A stretch of DNA of 64,000 nucleotides from Pseudomonadota bacterium (lineage in GTDB: Bacteria; Pseudomonadota; Gammaproteobacteria; Steroidobacterales; JBCBZW01), in the NCBI GenBank assembly GCA_039193195.1, contig JBCCWS010000012.1, forward strand, positions 62,001 through 126,000, written 5' to 3'. Positions 9,959 to 18,901 of this stretch are shown here, in pieces (the first letter of the stretch is position 1; the number at the start of each line of letters is the position of its first letter). A program made the translations under genes and the position numbers. The notes beneath the pieces were generated by a model that saw only the letters and a program-made list of their open reading frames with translations, ran no database searches and was not told the origin of the DNA.

Positions 9959-11749
9959 CTAGTAGACGCGCGCCTTAGGCGGCACCACCTCGACCTCATC
10001 GGTCAGCGTTCGCATGTGCACAGGACGATAGTCGATCCGATAACTGCCGTCGTCCTCAACCCAGATGAGCGTGTGCTTCATCCAGTTATCGTCGTCACGA
10101 TCCGGGAAGTCCTCGCGCGCCTGAGCGCCACGGCTCTCTTTGCGGTTGCGCGCGCCCTCCACGGTGGCGACTGCCTGCGTGAGCAGGTTGTCGAGCTCCA
10201 AGGTCTCCACAAGGTCTGTGTTCCAGATCAACGACCTATCGGACACGCCGACGTGGGCAAACTCCTGCACCACTTCCTGCATGCCCGCCGAGCCCTCCTC
10301 CAGCGTCTCGCCCGTGCGGAACACCGCCGCGTTGCTCTGCATGATCTTCTGCATCTTAAGCCGCAAAGCCGCGGTACCGTTTTCGCCCTTGGCGTGACGT
10401 AGTCGATCCAGGCGCTCGATAGCGTATGCGCCCGCATCGTTCGGCAACGCCGGCTGGCGCGCGCCAGGTTTGACAATATCGGCGCAGCGCTTGGCCGCGG
10501 CACGCCCGAAGACGACCAGATCGAGCAGGCTGTTCGAGCCCAGACGGTTGGCGCCGTGCACTGACACGCAGGCCGCCTCGCCTACGGCCATCAGTCCAGG
10601 CACCACGGACTCGGGATCGCCATCGCGCAGGGTCACCACTTCGCCGTGGTAGTTGGCCGGCACGCCACCCATGTTGTAGTGCACCGTTGGCAGCACGGGA
10701 ATCGGCTGCTTGGTCACGTCGACGCCAGCGAAGATTCGCGCGGTCTCGGCGATACCGGGCAAGCGCTCGTGGATTACCTCGGGCCCTAGGTGCTCAAGAT
10801 GCAGGTGGATGTGATCGGCCTCCTTGCCCACACCACGCCCCTCCCGGATCTCGATGGTCATGGAGCGGGATACGACATCCCGGGAGGCCAAATCCTTGGC
10901 GTTGGGCGCGTAGCGCTCCATAAAGCGCTCGTTCTGTGAATTCGTTAGGTAGCCGCCCTCGCCCCGCACGCCCTCAGTGATCAAACAGCCCGCGCCGTAG
11001 ATGCCCGTGGGGTGGAACTGAACGAACTCCATATCCTGCAGGGGCAGCCCCTGGCGCAGCACCATGCCATTGCCGTCGCCGGTGCAGGTGTGCGCGGACG
11101 TGCAGGAGAAGTAGGCGCGACCGTAGCCGCCGGTGGCCAGGATCACCATCTGCGCGCGGAACCGATGCAGCGTGCCCTCGGCCATGTTCAACGCCATCAC
11201 ACCGCGACACTCGCCCTCGTGCATAATGAGATCGAGGGCGAAGTACTCGATGAAGAAGGTGGCGTCCTGCTTCAGGGACTGCTGGTAGAGGGTGTGCAGC
11301 ATCGCATGGCCTGTGCGGTCGGCGGCCGCGCACGTGCGCTGTGCCGTGCCCTTACCGAAGTGCGTGGTCATGCCGCCGAAGGGGCGTTGGTAGATCTTGC
11401 CCTCCTCCGTACGCGAGAACGGCACGCCGTAGTGCTCGAGCTCGATCACCGCGTCCGGCGCTTCCTTGCACATGTACTCGATGGCGTCCTGATCCCCCAA
11501 CCAGTCCGAACCCTTGATCGTGTCGTACATATGCCAGCGCCAATCGTCCTCACCCATGTTGGCGAGGGCCGCGCTAATGCCCCCCTGAGCCGCCACCGTG
11601 TGGCTGCGAGTGGGGAACACTTTGGTTAGGCAAGCAGTGTTTAGGCCGGCTTCTGCTAATCCTAGGGTAGCGCGCAGACCCGAACCGCCCGCGCCGATCA
11701 CTACCACATCATAGGTGTGGTCAACGATCTTGTAGTCGCCAGCGATCAT
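9959..11749 (-). CDS. sdhA: Succinate dehydrogenase flavoprotein subunit
   Basis: SdhA oxidises succinate to fumarate in the TCA cycle. The 596-residue product has the dinucleotide-binding [20 protein letters not shown] and the covalent FAD histidine, His50, in [12 protein letters not shown]. It also has the active-site regions [13 protein letters not shown] and [18 protein letters not shown], and the C-terminal [19 protein letters not shown]. Overlap with sdhD is 4 nt (ATGA). Both dedicated assembly factors known for this subunit (SdhE and SdhAF4) are encoded in the same gene block. Confidence 0.98.
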   Translation of the reverse strand: MIAGDYKIVDHTYDVVVIGAGGSGLRATLGLAEAGLNTACLTKVFPTRSHTVAAQGGISAALANMGEDDWRWHMYDTIKGSDWLGDQDAIEYMCKEAPDAVIELEHYGVPFSRTEEGKIYQRPFGGMTTHFGKGTAQRTCAAADRTGHAMLHTLYQQSLKQDATFFIEYFALDLIMHEGECRGVMALNMAEGTLHRFRAQMVILATGGYGRAYFSCTSAHTCTGDGNGMVLRQGLPLQDMEFVQFHPTGIYGAGCLITEGVRGEGGYLTNSQNERFMERYAPNAKDLASRDVVSRSMTIEIREGRGVGKEADHIHLHLEHLGPEVIHERLPGIAETARIFAGVDVTKQPIPVLPTVHYNMGGVPANYHGEVVTLRDGDPESVVPGLMAVGEAACVSVHGANRLGSNSLLDLVVFGRAAAKRCADIVKPGARQPALPNDAGAYAIERLDRLRHAKGENGTAALRLKMQKIMQSNAAVFRTGETLEEGSAGMQEVVQEFAHVGVSDRSLIWNTDLVETLELDNLLTQAVATVEGARNRKESRGAQAREDFPDRDDDNWMKHTLIWVEDDGSYRIDYRPVHMRTLTDEVEVVPPKARVY

Positions 11750-12141
11750 GGCGTGCCTCCGAAACTGATCCGCAGCACGGCGTAGATACCGATGGCACCG
11801 AGTGCGAAGTGAACAAACTTGACCAGGATCAGCCCCGGCACCTTGAGCGTATCGGCATCCACGTAATCCTCGACGATCACCTGGATACCTAGATTCGAGT
11901 GGTAGCAGGCCGTGCCCACGAACATCGCCGTGAACACGGCGTTGACCGGAGAGGCGAGCCAGGCCGCGAGCCCTTCATGACTTAGCGTACCGCTGCCCGC
12001 AAGCTGCCCGACGGCAACCGCGAACCACAGGCCGAGCAGCGTGAGCGCCACGGCCGTCACGCGCTGCGACCACCAGTGCTCGGCGCCTTCCTTCGCCGAT
12101 CCGAGACCGAGTACCTGACCGAGCGCGCTGCGACGGCTCAT
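11746..12141 (-). CDS. sdhD: Succinate dehydrogenase membrane anchor subunit SdhD
   Basis: SdhD is the second membrane anchor of complex II. From the ATG at 12141, which overlaps the sdhC stop as ATGA, it has 131 residues and three hydrophobic segments. The motif [17 protein letters not shown] places His81 at the heme b ligand position of E. coli SdhD (HxxxGxxxxxxDY). The [19 protein letters not shown] opening is typical for the non-enteric form. The frame is open 11 codons further, but the ATG at 12141 fits both the family and the coupling. Confidence 0.93.
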   Translation of the reverse strand: MSRRSALGQVLGLGSAKEGAEHWWSQRVTAVALTLLGLWFAVAVGQLAGSGTLSHEGLAAWLASPVNAVFTAMFVGTACYHSNLGIQVIVEDYVDADTLKVPGLILVKFVHFALGAIGIYAVLRISFGGTP

Positions 12142-12542
12142 CGCCCGCCCCCAATGCCGATGACACCTAGCCACAGGGTGGCCGTCAGAGCGACGGACGC
12201 ACCCACCACAATCCAGCCGCTTCGATAGATCTGCGCGATTTCGAAGTTCCGCCCCGTATCCCAGAGCAGATGTCGAATGCCGTTACACAGGTGATAGCAA
12301 AATGCGTAGGTCACTCCGACGAGCAGGATTAGCCCGAGTGGACTCGTTAGGTATGCGACAGCGCTCGCGTAGGCCTTCGGTCCGGCGGCGGCAGAGGCGA
12401 GCCAGTAGACCAGCGCCGCGAGCCCGAGCAGATTTACCACGCCGGTCGCGCGGTGAGAGATAGACAGCACGGAGGTGAGCTGCGGGCGATATACCTGTAG
12501 ATGCGGCGACAGGGGCCGCGACGACGGCGTCGAAGGAGACAT
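12138..12542 (-). CDS. sdhC: Succinate dehydrogenase cytochrome b556 subunit SdhC
   Basis: SdhC is the first membrane anchor and contributes to the quinone site. The 134-residue product has the signature RPLSPHLQVYRPQLTSVLSISHRATG at its N-terminus, where the SxxSIxHRxTG part is the quinone-site signature. His84 in CYHLCNGIRHLLWD is the expected heme ligand. Three transmembrane segments follow the usual pattern. It is preceded by an SdhAF4-family gene 57 nt upstream and overlaps sdhD by 4 nt. Confidence 0.95.
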   Translation of the reverse strand: MSPSTPSSRPLSPHLQVYRPQLTSVLSISHRATGVVNLLGLAALVYWLASAAAGPKAYASAVAYLTSPLGLILLVGVTYAFCYHLCNGIRHLLWDTGRNFEIAQIYRSGWIVVGASVALTATLWLGVIGIGGGR

Positions 12543-12599
12543 GCAGTGTTTGCTTCCTGGTGGATACTCGCGCGTCAGGTGATCGCGAAGGTGGGGGCT

Positions 12600-12791
12600 C
12601 TAAAAGTCGATGCAGCGACCGTTTTTCTCCCAATCGCCAAAGCGTGTGGGCTCCGGGCCGTCGCGGCCTCCGATCTCGCGCTCTCCGCGGTCGGAGCTCG
12701 TCTCTGATCGCTCGCTCGCGGTCGGCGCGTCCGAGGGACTCTCTGCATCGGGCGACGAAGGCGGGCTCTCGGTGGGAGGCGTCTGGGCCAT
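12600..12791 (-). CDS. SdhAF4-type succinate dehydrogenase assembly factor (DUF1674)
   Basis: This small protein (63 residues) ends in GPEPTRFGDWEKNGRCIDF, which is the diagnostic C-terminal motif of DUF1674/SdhAF4. In eukaryotes SDHAF4 binds flavinylated SDHA and protects it before it joins SDHB. The first 40 residues are a low-complexity stretch rich in Ser, Pro, Glu and Asp, typically disordered. It starts with ATG at 12791, preceded by GGAG at a spacing of 8 nt. The location immediately upstream of sdhC supports the role. The function is inferred from family and context. Confidence 0.9.
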   Translation of the reverse strand: MAQTPPTESPPSSPDAESPSDAPTASERSETSSDRGEREIGGRDGPEPTRFGDWEKNGRCIDF

Positions 12792-12827
12792 GAACTACAC
12801 TCCGGACATCGAAAGAGGACGCGGGCT

Positions 12828-12856
12828 ATTCTCTCCGAAGCCCGGTGTGCGATCAA
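12828..12856 (-). promoter_or_regulatory. Candidate sigma-70 promoter of the SdhAF4-sdhCDAB operon
   Basis: On the minus strand TTGATC (12856-12851) is followed after 17 nt by GAGAAT (12833-12828), each matching four of six consensus bases. It sits 36 nt upstream of the SdhAF4 start, in the 98-nt divergent gap shared with ygfZ. The match is moderate, and only the position makes it attractive. Confidence 0.35.
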
Positions 12857-12889
12857 ACACGGCGGTTGGACTTTTTGAAGGGAAATTCG

Positions 12890-13807
12890 GTGGATACGGA
12901 CAAGAGTGGCAACTGGCTTGCAACCCTGGAATCGCTGGCCCTGATTAGCGTTTCCGGCGTCGATAGCGAGTCCTTTTTGCAGGGACAGCTGAGCAACGAC
13001 GTTACGGCCTTGGGACCGGATCGACCGGCGCAGTTGTCGAGTCTGAGCACGGCGCGCGGGCGCGTCTTCTCCGTGATGTTAGTGATTCGCAATTCCGCTC
13101 ACGACTTCGGTCTCGTGGTGCCCAAGGCTGGCACGAGCGAATTGCTCAACCGCCTGCGTATGTTCGTGTTGCGCTCGAAGGTCGCGCTGGCGGAGACGCC
13201 CGAGGCGCATTTCCAGGGCCTCAGCGGCACCATGGCCGAACGGTTCTTCGACGCTGAATCGGCGCCGGCCTCGCGCTGGCAGGCGCGCTGGCTGAGCGAT
13301 GGGCAGCTTGCCATCCGTTGGCCAGATCCGAACCCGAGAGTCCTATCGGTGAGCCTTGCTCCGGCGGAGCCCTCCCAGGCACCGGCCGACGACGAGCGCT
13401 GGTGGCAGCGCGATATCAGCGCTGGAATTCCGTGGATCACCAGCGAAGCGACACGCGAGGAGTTCGTTGCCCAAATGCTCGATCTCGACTTGCTCGAGGG
13501 AATCAGCTTTCAAAAGGGCTGCTACACGGGGCAAGAGGTCATCGCCCGCACCCACTATCTCGGTCGCGTGAAGCGACGCCTGCGCCGCTACGGAATCGAC
13601 GAGGAAAACGTGATTCCTGGGGCGCATATTGAAGCGCAATTGCCCAATGGGAGGTGGCAAAAGGCCGGCAGCGTGCTGCTCGCAGGCCAGTCCGAGGTAC
13701 TCGCCGTTCTCCAGCTCGAGCTGGCCCAACACGCCTTGCGCTTGGCCGCCCGCGGAGAGCATGAGGCGCCCGGGGGCACACTGACACCGCTGGAGCTGCC
13801 TCGCTAG
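12890..13807 (+). CDS. ygfZ: YgfZ/GcvT folate-binding Fe-S maturation protein
   Basis: YgfZ is a tetrahydrofolate-binding protein that helps assemble or repair certain Fe-S enzymes. The 305-residue product has the diagnostic KGCYTGQEVIARTHYLGRVKRR with the conserved redox-active cysteine, and an N-terminal aminomethyltransferase-like fold (FLQGQLSNDV). I place the start at the GTG at 12890 because AAGGGA lies 6 nt before it. An upstream in-frame GTG at 12845 has no such site. It is divergent from the sdh operon, whose Fe-S and flavin enzyme is a plausible beneficiary. Confidence 0.93.
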   Translation: MDTDKSGNWLATLESLALISVSGVDSESFLQGQLSNDVTALGPDRPAQLSSLSTARGRVFSVMLVIRNSAHDFGLVVPKAGTSELLNRLRMFVLRSKVALAETPEAHFQGLSGTMAERFFDAESAPASRWQARWLSDGQLAIRWPDPNPRVLSVSLAPAEPSQAPADDERWWQRDISAGIPWITSEATREEFVAQMLDLDLLEGISFQKGCYTGQEVIARTHYLGRVKRRLRRYGIDEENVIPGAHIEAQLPNGRWQKAGSVLLAGQSEVLAVLQLELAQHALRLAARGEHEAPGGTLTPLELPR

Positions 13808-13855
13808 GCGTCGACAATCGTGGCAAGCCCCCCTTGGCTTGCAGTGCAGCAGATG

Positions 13856-13905
13856 AGATAGTCTATCTAACGGGATGCCGCATCCTGCAGCGCCCCCCGT
13901 GCAGG
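13856..13905. repeat. Three stacked inverted repeats in the LacI-family gene leader
   Basis: Three perfect inverted repeats lie within 50 nt just before the regulator gene. AGATAG-T-CTATCT is at 13856-13868, GGATGC-C-GCATCC at 13873-13885, and CCTGCA-N10-TGCAGG at 13884-13905. The last one ends at the ribosome-binding sequence. LacI-family proteins bind palindromes and often repress their own genes, so these are candidate operators. None has the central CG typical of many LacI-family sites, so the identification is tentative. Confidence 0.5.
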
Positions 13906-13920
13906 GACGGACCCAATGTA

Positions 13921-14994
13921 ATGGACGACAAGACCAAGTCGAAGCAGCGCCTCACCATGGCCGAGCTCGCACGCCTCGCCGGCGTGTCACCCTCCACCGT
14001 GTCCCGCGCCCTAAGCAATAACCCGCTGGTGAATCACCAGACTCGCGAGCGGGTGCAGGCGCTGGCGCGCGAGCACAACTACCAAATCAACATCAGCGCG
14101 CGGAATTTCCGCCTGCGACGCAGCAGCACGATCGCCGTGGTGGCGCCGACGGACCCGCACACAGGTCGCTTCGCCGCCGACCCCTTCGTCACCGATCTGC
14201 TCGCCAGCATCGCCGATACGGCCGCGGATCGCGGCTACGAGGTGCTGCTGGTCAAAGGCGGCACCCGCCGCGACTGGCACGCCGACTTCATCGCGGCGTG
14301 TCGCGCAGATGGTATCGCCGCCATCGGCGGTGCGATTCCCGACCAGGGCCTGAGAGAACTGCGCGAACGCGGCGCCCCCCTGGTGGTCTGGGGGATATCA
14401 CAGCCGGAAGACGTGTGCACCGTCTCGACCAACAACCGCGCCGGCGGCGCCGCCGTCGCGCGCCACCTGCTGAGTCTCGGTCGAAGGCGCATCGCTTTCC
14501 TAGGCGACCCCACAACGCCGGAGTTCTCCATGCGCTTGCAGGGCCTGCGTGAAGCCCTGGATGCGAACCAACCCGGCAGCGGCGATCGCGTCTCGGTGAT
14601 CGACATCCCAGCCAGCGATGAGCATCTCGAGGCCCGCCTGGCGCCGGCCTTGGCCACCCTCGACGCCGATGCGGTGTTCGCGGCCAGCGACCTGCTGGCC
14701 CTCGCAGCCATCCGCGGACTCGAGGAGAGCGGCCGAAGCGTACCCGAGGATGTGGCGGTAGTCGGCTACGACAACACGCGGTTGGCGGCCTATAGCTCGC
14801 CGTCGCTTACCACGGTCGACCAGCAGATCGCCGAGGGTGGCCGCCTCATGGTCGATTGCCTGCGGCAGATTATCGCCGGCGAGTCTGCCGACACGTGCAC
14901 CCTGACGCCGCGTGTTGTCGTTCGGGGCTCCTGCGGGGCTCGGGACAAGACGACCGCGAAGGCAAATGGACCGAAAGCGGTCGTATCAGCCTAA
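13921..14994 (+). CDS. LacI-family transcriptional regulator
   Basis: This 357-residue product has the LacI-type helix-turn-helix near residues 14-60 (TMAELARLAGVSPSTVSRAL, with the hinge helix ARNFRLRRSSTIAVVAP). A periplasmic-binding-protein-like effector domain follows, with RHLLSLGRRRIAFLGDP, FAASDLLALAAIRGL and DVAVVGYDN. The ATG at 13921 is preceded by GGGACGGA. No sugar transport or catabolic gene adjoins it: ygfZ lies upstream on the same strand and lysS converges downstream. Its ligand and targets cannot be inferred from this window. Confidence 0.93.
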   Translation: MDDKTKSKQRLTMAELARLAGVSPSTVSRALSNNPLVNHQTRERVQALAREHNYQINISARNFRLRRSSTIAVVAPTDPHTGRFAADPFVTDLLASIADTAADRGYEVLLVKGGTRRDWHADFIAACRADGIAAIGGAIPDQGLRELRERGAPLVVWGISQPEDVCTVSTNNRAGGAAVARHLLSLGRRRIAFLGDPTTPEFSMRLQGLREALDANQPGSGDRVSVIDIPASDEHLEARLAPALATLDADAVFAASDLLALAAIRGLEESGRSVPEDVAVVGYDNTRLAAYSSPSLTTVDQQIAEGGRLMVDCLRQIIAGESADTCTLTPRVVVRGSCGARDKTTAKANGPKAVVSA

Positions 14995-15006
14995 GTCTGC
15001 GCGGCC

Positions 15007-16536
15007 TCAAGCCCCGTCACTGTCGGCCGCCGTTTCGGCGGCCGGCGACTCCGGGCGCATGTGTGGAAACAGCAGCACGTCCCGTATCGATGGCGAATCG
15101 GTGAAGAACATCACTAGGCGATCGATGCCTACGCCGAGCCCCCCAGTAGGTGGCAAGCCGTACTCAAGGGCCCGCACGTAGTCTGCATCGTAGTACATGG
15201 CCTCGTCGTCGCCCGCGTCCTTGGCCGCGACTTGGTCGCGGAAGCGCTGCGCCTGATCCTCCGGGTCGTTCAACTCCGAGAAGCCGTTGGCGATCTCACG
15301 ACCCGCGATAAATAGTTCGAAGCGATCGGTGAGGAACGGGTCGTCGTCGCTGCAGCGGGCCAGGGGCGACACTTCCGTGGGGTAGCCGGTGATGAAGGTG
15401 GGGTCGAGCAGCGTATGCTCCACGCGAGCCTCGAACAGTTCCATCAGCAATCGCCCTGCACCGAAATCCACCTTCGTCTCTATTTGCGCATCAGCGCAGC
15501 GTTCGGCCAGGTAATCGCGATCGCGCAGGCGCGTGGCGTCGAGCGTGGGGTCGTCCGCGAGCACCGCGTCGGTCACACTCACGCGACGGAACGGCTGAGC
15601 TAGATCGTAATCGCGCTCCTGGTAGGGAAACTGGAGCTTTCCTAGGGCCACCTGCGAGGCATCGCGAACCATCGCCTCCGTAAGGTCCATGATGTCGTCA
15701 TAGTCCGCGTAGGCCTCGTAGAGCTCGAGCATCGTGAACTCGGGATTGTGGCGAACGGACAGCCCCTCGTTACGGAAGTTGCGGTTGACCTCGAAAACGC
15801 GCTCGAAGCCACCCACGGTCAAGCGCTTAAGGTATAGCTCGGGCGCTATGCGCAGGAACAGATCCATATCGAGTGCATTGTGATGAGTGATGAAGGGCCG
15901 GGCGATGGCACCGCCTGGGATCACCTGCATCATCGGCGTTTCCACCTCCATGAAATCGCGAGCGCTGAGAAACTCGCGCATGGCGCGCACGATGGCGGCG
16001 CGGGTGCGGAATACGCGACGACTCTCCTCGTTGACGATGAGATCCACGTAGCGGCGGCGGTAGCGCATCTCCTGATCGGCGAGGCCGTGGTACTTATCGG
16101 GCAGGGGCCGCAGGGACTTGGTCAGCAGGCGCGCCTGCTCCGCCTTCACCGAGAGTTCCCCCGTGCGTGTGCGAAACAAAGTGCCTTCGACGCCGATCAG
16201 ATCGCCCACGTCCCAGGTCTTGAACTGCTTGTAGACCCCCTCAGGTAGGCCATCGCGCTGCATGTACAGCTGGATGCGCCCAGCGTCGTCCTGCAGCTGG
16301 GCGAAGCTGGCCTTGCCCATGACCCGCTTGGCCATCATGCGCCCGGCAACCTTCGCCCGTAACGCCTTCGCCTCGAGGGCGTCATTGTCCAAGCGCTCTG
16401 CTGCCGCATGCAGCTCAGCGCTAAGCGCGTCGCGTCGAAAGTCGTTTGGATACGCGTTGCCCGCCTCGCGAAGCTCGGCGAGCTTGCGACGTCGCTCTGC
16501 GATAAGGAAGTTCTCGTCGTCGGAAGAGGTGCTCAT
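15007..16536 (-). CDS. lysS: Lysyl-tRNA synthetase, class II
   Basis: LysS charges tRNA-Lys. The 509-residue product has an N-terminal OB-fold anticodon-binding domain ([21 protein letters not shown]) and class II catalytic motifs: motif 2 [18 protein letters not shown] and motif 3 [22 protein letters not shown]. It follows prfB by 26 nt, the widespread prfB-lysS pairing. It converges on the LacI-family gene with a 12-nt gap. The C-terminal 15 residues ([14 protein letters not shown]) are low-complexity and contain a strong GC hairpin. Confidence 0.97.
   Translation of the reverse strand: MSTSSDDENFLIAERRRKLAELREAGNAYPNDFRRDALSAELHAAAERLDNDALEAKALRAKVAGRMMAKRVMGKASFAQLQDDAGRIQLYMQRDGLPEGVYKQFKTWDVGDLIGVEGTLFRTRTGELSVKAEQARLLTKSLRPLPDKYHGLADQEMRYRRRYVDLIVNEESRRVFRTRAAIVRAMREFLSARDFMEVETPMMQVIPGGAIARPFITHHNALDMDLFLRIAPELYLKRLTVGGFERVFEVNRNFRNEGLSVRHNPEFTMLELYEAYADYDDIMDLTEAMVRDASQVALGKLQFPYQERDYDLAQPFRRVSVTDAVLADDPTLDATRLRDRDYLAERCADAQIETKVDFGAGRLLMELFEARVEHTLLDPTFITGYPTEVSPLARCSDDDPFLTDRFELFIAGREIANGFSELNDPEDQAQRFRDQVAAKDAGDDEAMYYDADYVRALEYGLPPTGGLGVGIDRLVMFFTDSPSIRDVLLFPHMRPESPAAETAADSDGA
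15024..15044. repeat. GC hairpin at the lysS 3' end
   Basis: CGGCCGCC and GGCGGCCG form a perfect 8-bp stem around GTTTC. The sequence lies in the last codons of lysS and 30 nt beyond the stop of the convergent LacI-family gene. Neither strand has a T-run after the stem, so it is not a classical intrinsic terminator. It could still pause polymerase or protect 3' ends of both convergent transcripts. Confidence 0.45.
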
Positions 16537-16562
16537 GGAAGGCGCTATCGTGTGATGGTGGA

Positions 16563-17661
16563 TCAGAGGCCCTGCTGGAGGCTGGCCTTTAGGAAGGGAT
16601 CGAGGTCACCGTCGAGCACGGCTTGCGTGTTGCCGATCTCGACGTTGGTGCGCAGATCCTTAATGCGGGACTGATCGAGAACGTAGGAACGAATCTGCGT
16701 GCCCCAGCCTATGTCGCTCTTACCCGCCTCTTCGATCTGTGCGGCCTCCCGGCGCTTGCGCATCTCCTCTTCAAAGAGCTTGGCGCGAAGCTGCTTCATG
16801 GCCGTTGCCTTGTTCTTGTGCTGGGATCGATCGTTCTGACACTGGACCACAATGTTGGTGGGCAGGTGTGTGATTCGCACGGCGGACTCGGTTCGGTTCA
16901 CGTGCTGACCGCCCGCACCAGATGCGCGGTAGACATCGATTCGCAGGTCGCCGTCGTTGATCTCCACCTCTACCGAGTCGTCGATTTCAGGCGATACGTA
17001 GATCGAGGCAAATGATGTGTGGCGACGGTTCCCGGAATCGAAAGGTGACTTGCGAACGAGACGATGCGTACCGGTTTCCGTACGCAGCCAACCGTATGCA
17101 TAGGCTCCCTTAACGAGCACGGTTACGCTCTTGATGCCGGCGACTTCGCCCTCGGACTCTTCAATAATCTCCACGGAGAACCCGTGGGCTTCGCACCAGC
17201 GCAAGTACATGCGCTGGAGCATGCCGGCCCAATCCTGGGCCTCCGTGCCGCCGGCGCCGGCGGTGATGTCGACGAAGGCGTTGCTCGCGTCTGCCTCGCC
17301 GGAGAACATGCGTTGGAACTCCAGGGAGCCTACCCGCGCGTCCACTTTCTCGAGCTCTGCTCGAACATCCTCGAGCGCGCTCTCCTCGTTCTCCTCGACG
17401 GCGAGATCGAGCAGCTCAGCGACGTCTTCCAGGGACTGGCTAATCGTGTCCAAGCCCTGCACGATCTCTTCCAGGCGCGCTCGGTCGCGGCCCAGCTCTT
17501 GGGCGCGTTCCGGGTTACTCCAAACCTCCGGGTCTTCGAGCTCGCCGAGCACCTGCTCTAGCTGGTCGGCCTTTCCGGCGTAGTCAAAGATACCCCCTGA
17601 GCTGCTCGCTGCGAGATGCAAGATCGGCAATGGTGGCGCGCAGCTGGCTCACGTCTTCCAT
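16563..17661 (-). CDS. prfB: Peptide chain release factor 2 (programmed +1 frameshift)
   Basis: RF2 terminates translation at UAA and UGA. The zero frame starts with ATG at 17661, preceded by AGGAGA, and encodes 25 residues ending in RGYL. It then meets an in-frame TGA (17586-17584). A +1 shift at CTT-TGAC continues into the long frame [12 protein letters not shown] to the stop at 16563, giving 365 residues, the same length as E. coli RF2. The SPF tripeptide (RKSPFDSG) and the GGQ motif (GAGGQHVN) are present. RF2 controls its own level by reading this TGA. It is 14 nt downstream of the RpfE-like gene. Confidence 0.97.
17583..17598 (-). promoter_or_regulatory. prfB programmed +1 frameshift site
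   Basis: On the minus strand the sequence is AGGGGG TAT CTT TGA C (17598-17583): an internal Shine-Dalgarno-like element, the slippery CTT codon, and the in-frame TGA followed by C. This is the canonical RF2 recoding signal of E. coli, including the spacing. Low RF2 favours the shift and high RF2 favours termination. The element is seen directly; the mechanism is established for the family. Confidence 0.97.
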
Positions 17662-17675
17662 CGAGCTAGAATCTC

Positions 17676-18815
17676 CTATGACGGTGGCGGTTGGCGAAGC
17701 CCGCGAGAATACCATGGGTGGGCATCAGCCCGACCGCCGCTGCCGTCCAGGAGTTGCGTGAGGTCTACTACCCGAGCTGGGCTAGGCCACCAACGTCGCG
17801 CCCTAAGGCCCGTTGGAAACTGCCAAAGACTCGCCCCTGCCACCAGACGCACGCATGTGCCGCGGCGGGCGACGAGCTTGGCCAGTACCGCCTCCAACCA
17901 GACGCGGCTGGCCTGCGCTGACTCGGTCGCATCGAGGTACGCGGCATCCAACACGATCAGCAGATTGCCTGGGCCGGCGAGCGCCTCGAGCAATCGGGCA
18001 CGGCGCGCGCCTGGCGATCCTGCATCAGCGTGGGAGTTTCCGTCGAGGCGACCCGCGTAAGCCCAGGCACCCAACAGCTCCGGCTCAGCGCTCACCAGCC
18101 GCGGAAGCGCGGCCGCCCAAGCCGGCAGCTCGGGCAGCAGCTCCACGCCCCCACCCCAAAGCCATAGGGAGTTGACTGTGGGTAGGCCGCACTGGTCCCG
18201 CCCCTCGTTGAGAGGGGCTTGCGACAGCAACATCTGGCACTCCGTCGCCAGACCTAGCAGCGCGGTCGCGTCGGGCCCCGTGGTCAACAGGGCACGCAGA
18301 TCGCGGCCCGCGGCAAAGGCGGTGGCCACGCTTTGCGCATTCCAAGGCCGGTTGGCACGCAGGTACCAGCGGGTGGCGCTGAGCACCTCCAGATCTAAGC
18401 CGACCCCTCGCAGGTGGTCCTGCAGGGGGCTGGCGAGCGTGTTCGCGTCCTCCTTGCTCAAGGCGAGGGCCGGGCCCGCGGCAGCCAAGCGCACGTGATC
18501 GATGGCCGCCAGCAGATGGACCGGATCCGCGCGCCACCAACGGGCAGGCGCGTCGAAGGCCTTGGCGAGCTGACAAGGGTCTTCCCCAGCCAAGGCGAAG
18601 GCCGCGCTGGGCCAGCCGCTCAACGGCGCGCCCCATAGGGCGCCTAGCAGCCCCGGCCAATCGACGGATGCAGAATCGCAAAGCGCTCGGGAAGTCGCGC
18701 GAGCGAGTAACTTTCCTAGGTAGGTGATCTCCCCACCCGTGACGCTCGCACGCAGGCGGGCCAGCCAGTCGGCAGTGAGGACAAGATCGACGGTGTGGCG
18801 CGTAGCACGTGTCAT
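17676..18815 (-). CDS. RpfE-like protein (COG4255-type), function unknown
   Basis: This 379-residue protein looks like the RpfE family, first named in the Xanthomonas rpf cluster, where it lies near prfB and lysS as here. Homologues are sometimes annotated as phosphoglycerate-mutase-like, but no catalytic signature can be claimed from this sequence. Visible features are the tryptophan-rich motif VNSLWLWGGGVELLPELP near residue 220, an N-terminal helical region (RWWRADPVHLLAAIDHVRLA), and a C-terminal GNLLIVLDAAYLDA segment. It is not obviously secreted. It is probably cotranscribed with prfB (14-nt gap) and divergent from the Mth938-like gene. Confidence 0.62.
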   Translation of the reverse strand: MTRATRHTVDLVLTADWLARLRASVTGGEITYLGKLLARATSRALCDSASVDWPGLLGALWGAPLSGWPSAAFALAGEDPCQLAKAFDAPARWWRADPVHLLAAIDHVRLAAAGPALALSKEDANTLASPLQDHLRGVGLDLEVLSATRWYLRANRPWNAQSVATAFAAGRDLRALLTTGPDATALLGLATECQMLLSQAPLNEGRDQCGLPTVNSLWLWGGGVELLPELPAWAAALPRLVSAEPELLGAWAYAGRLDGNSHADAGSPGARRARLLEALAGPGNLLIVLDAAYLDATESAQASRVWLEAVLAKLVARRGTCVRLVAGASLWQFPTGLRARRWWPSPARVVDLTQLLDGSGGRADAHPWYSRGLRQPPPS

Positions 18816-18901
18816 GGCTTGGTCGTCGCAGCGGGGTCGAGGCGGGCTCAGCCGAGGAGCGGTACCATGCCCCGCTCACCCGCGAGTGTCGAGGAGATCG
18901 C

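Noticed and set aside
15024-15044. Bidirectional intrinsic terminator between the LacI-family gene and lysS
   Set aside because: The hairpin is strong but neither strand has a T-run, so it is listed only as an inverted repeat.
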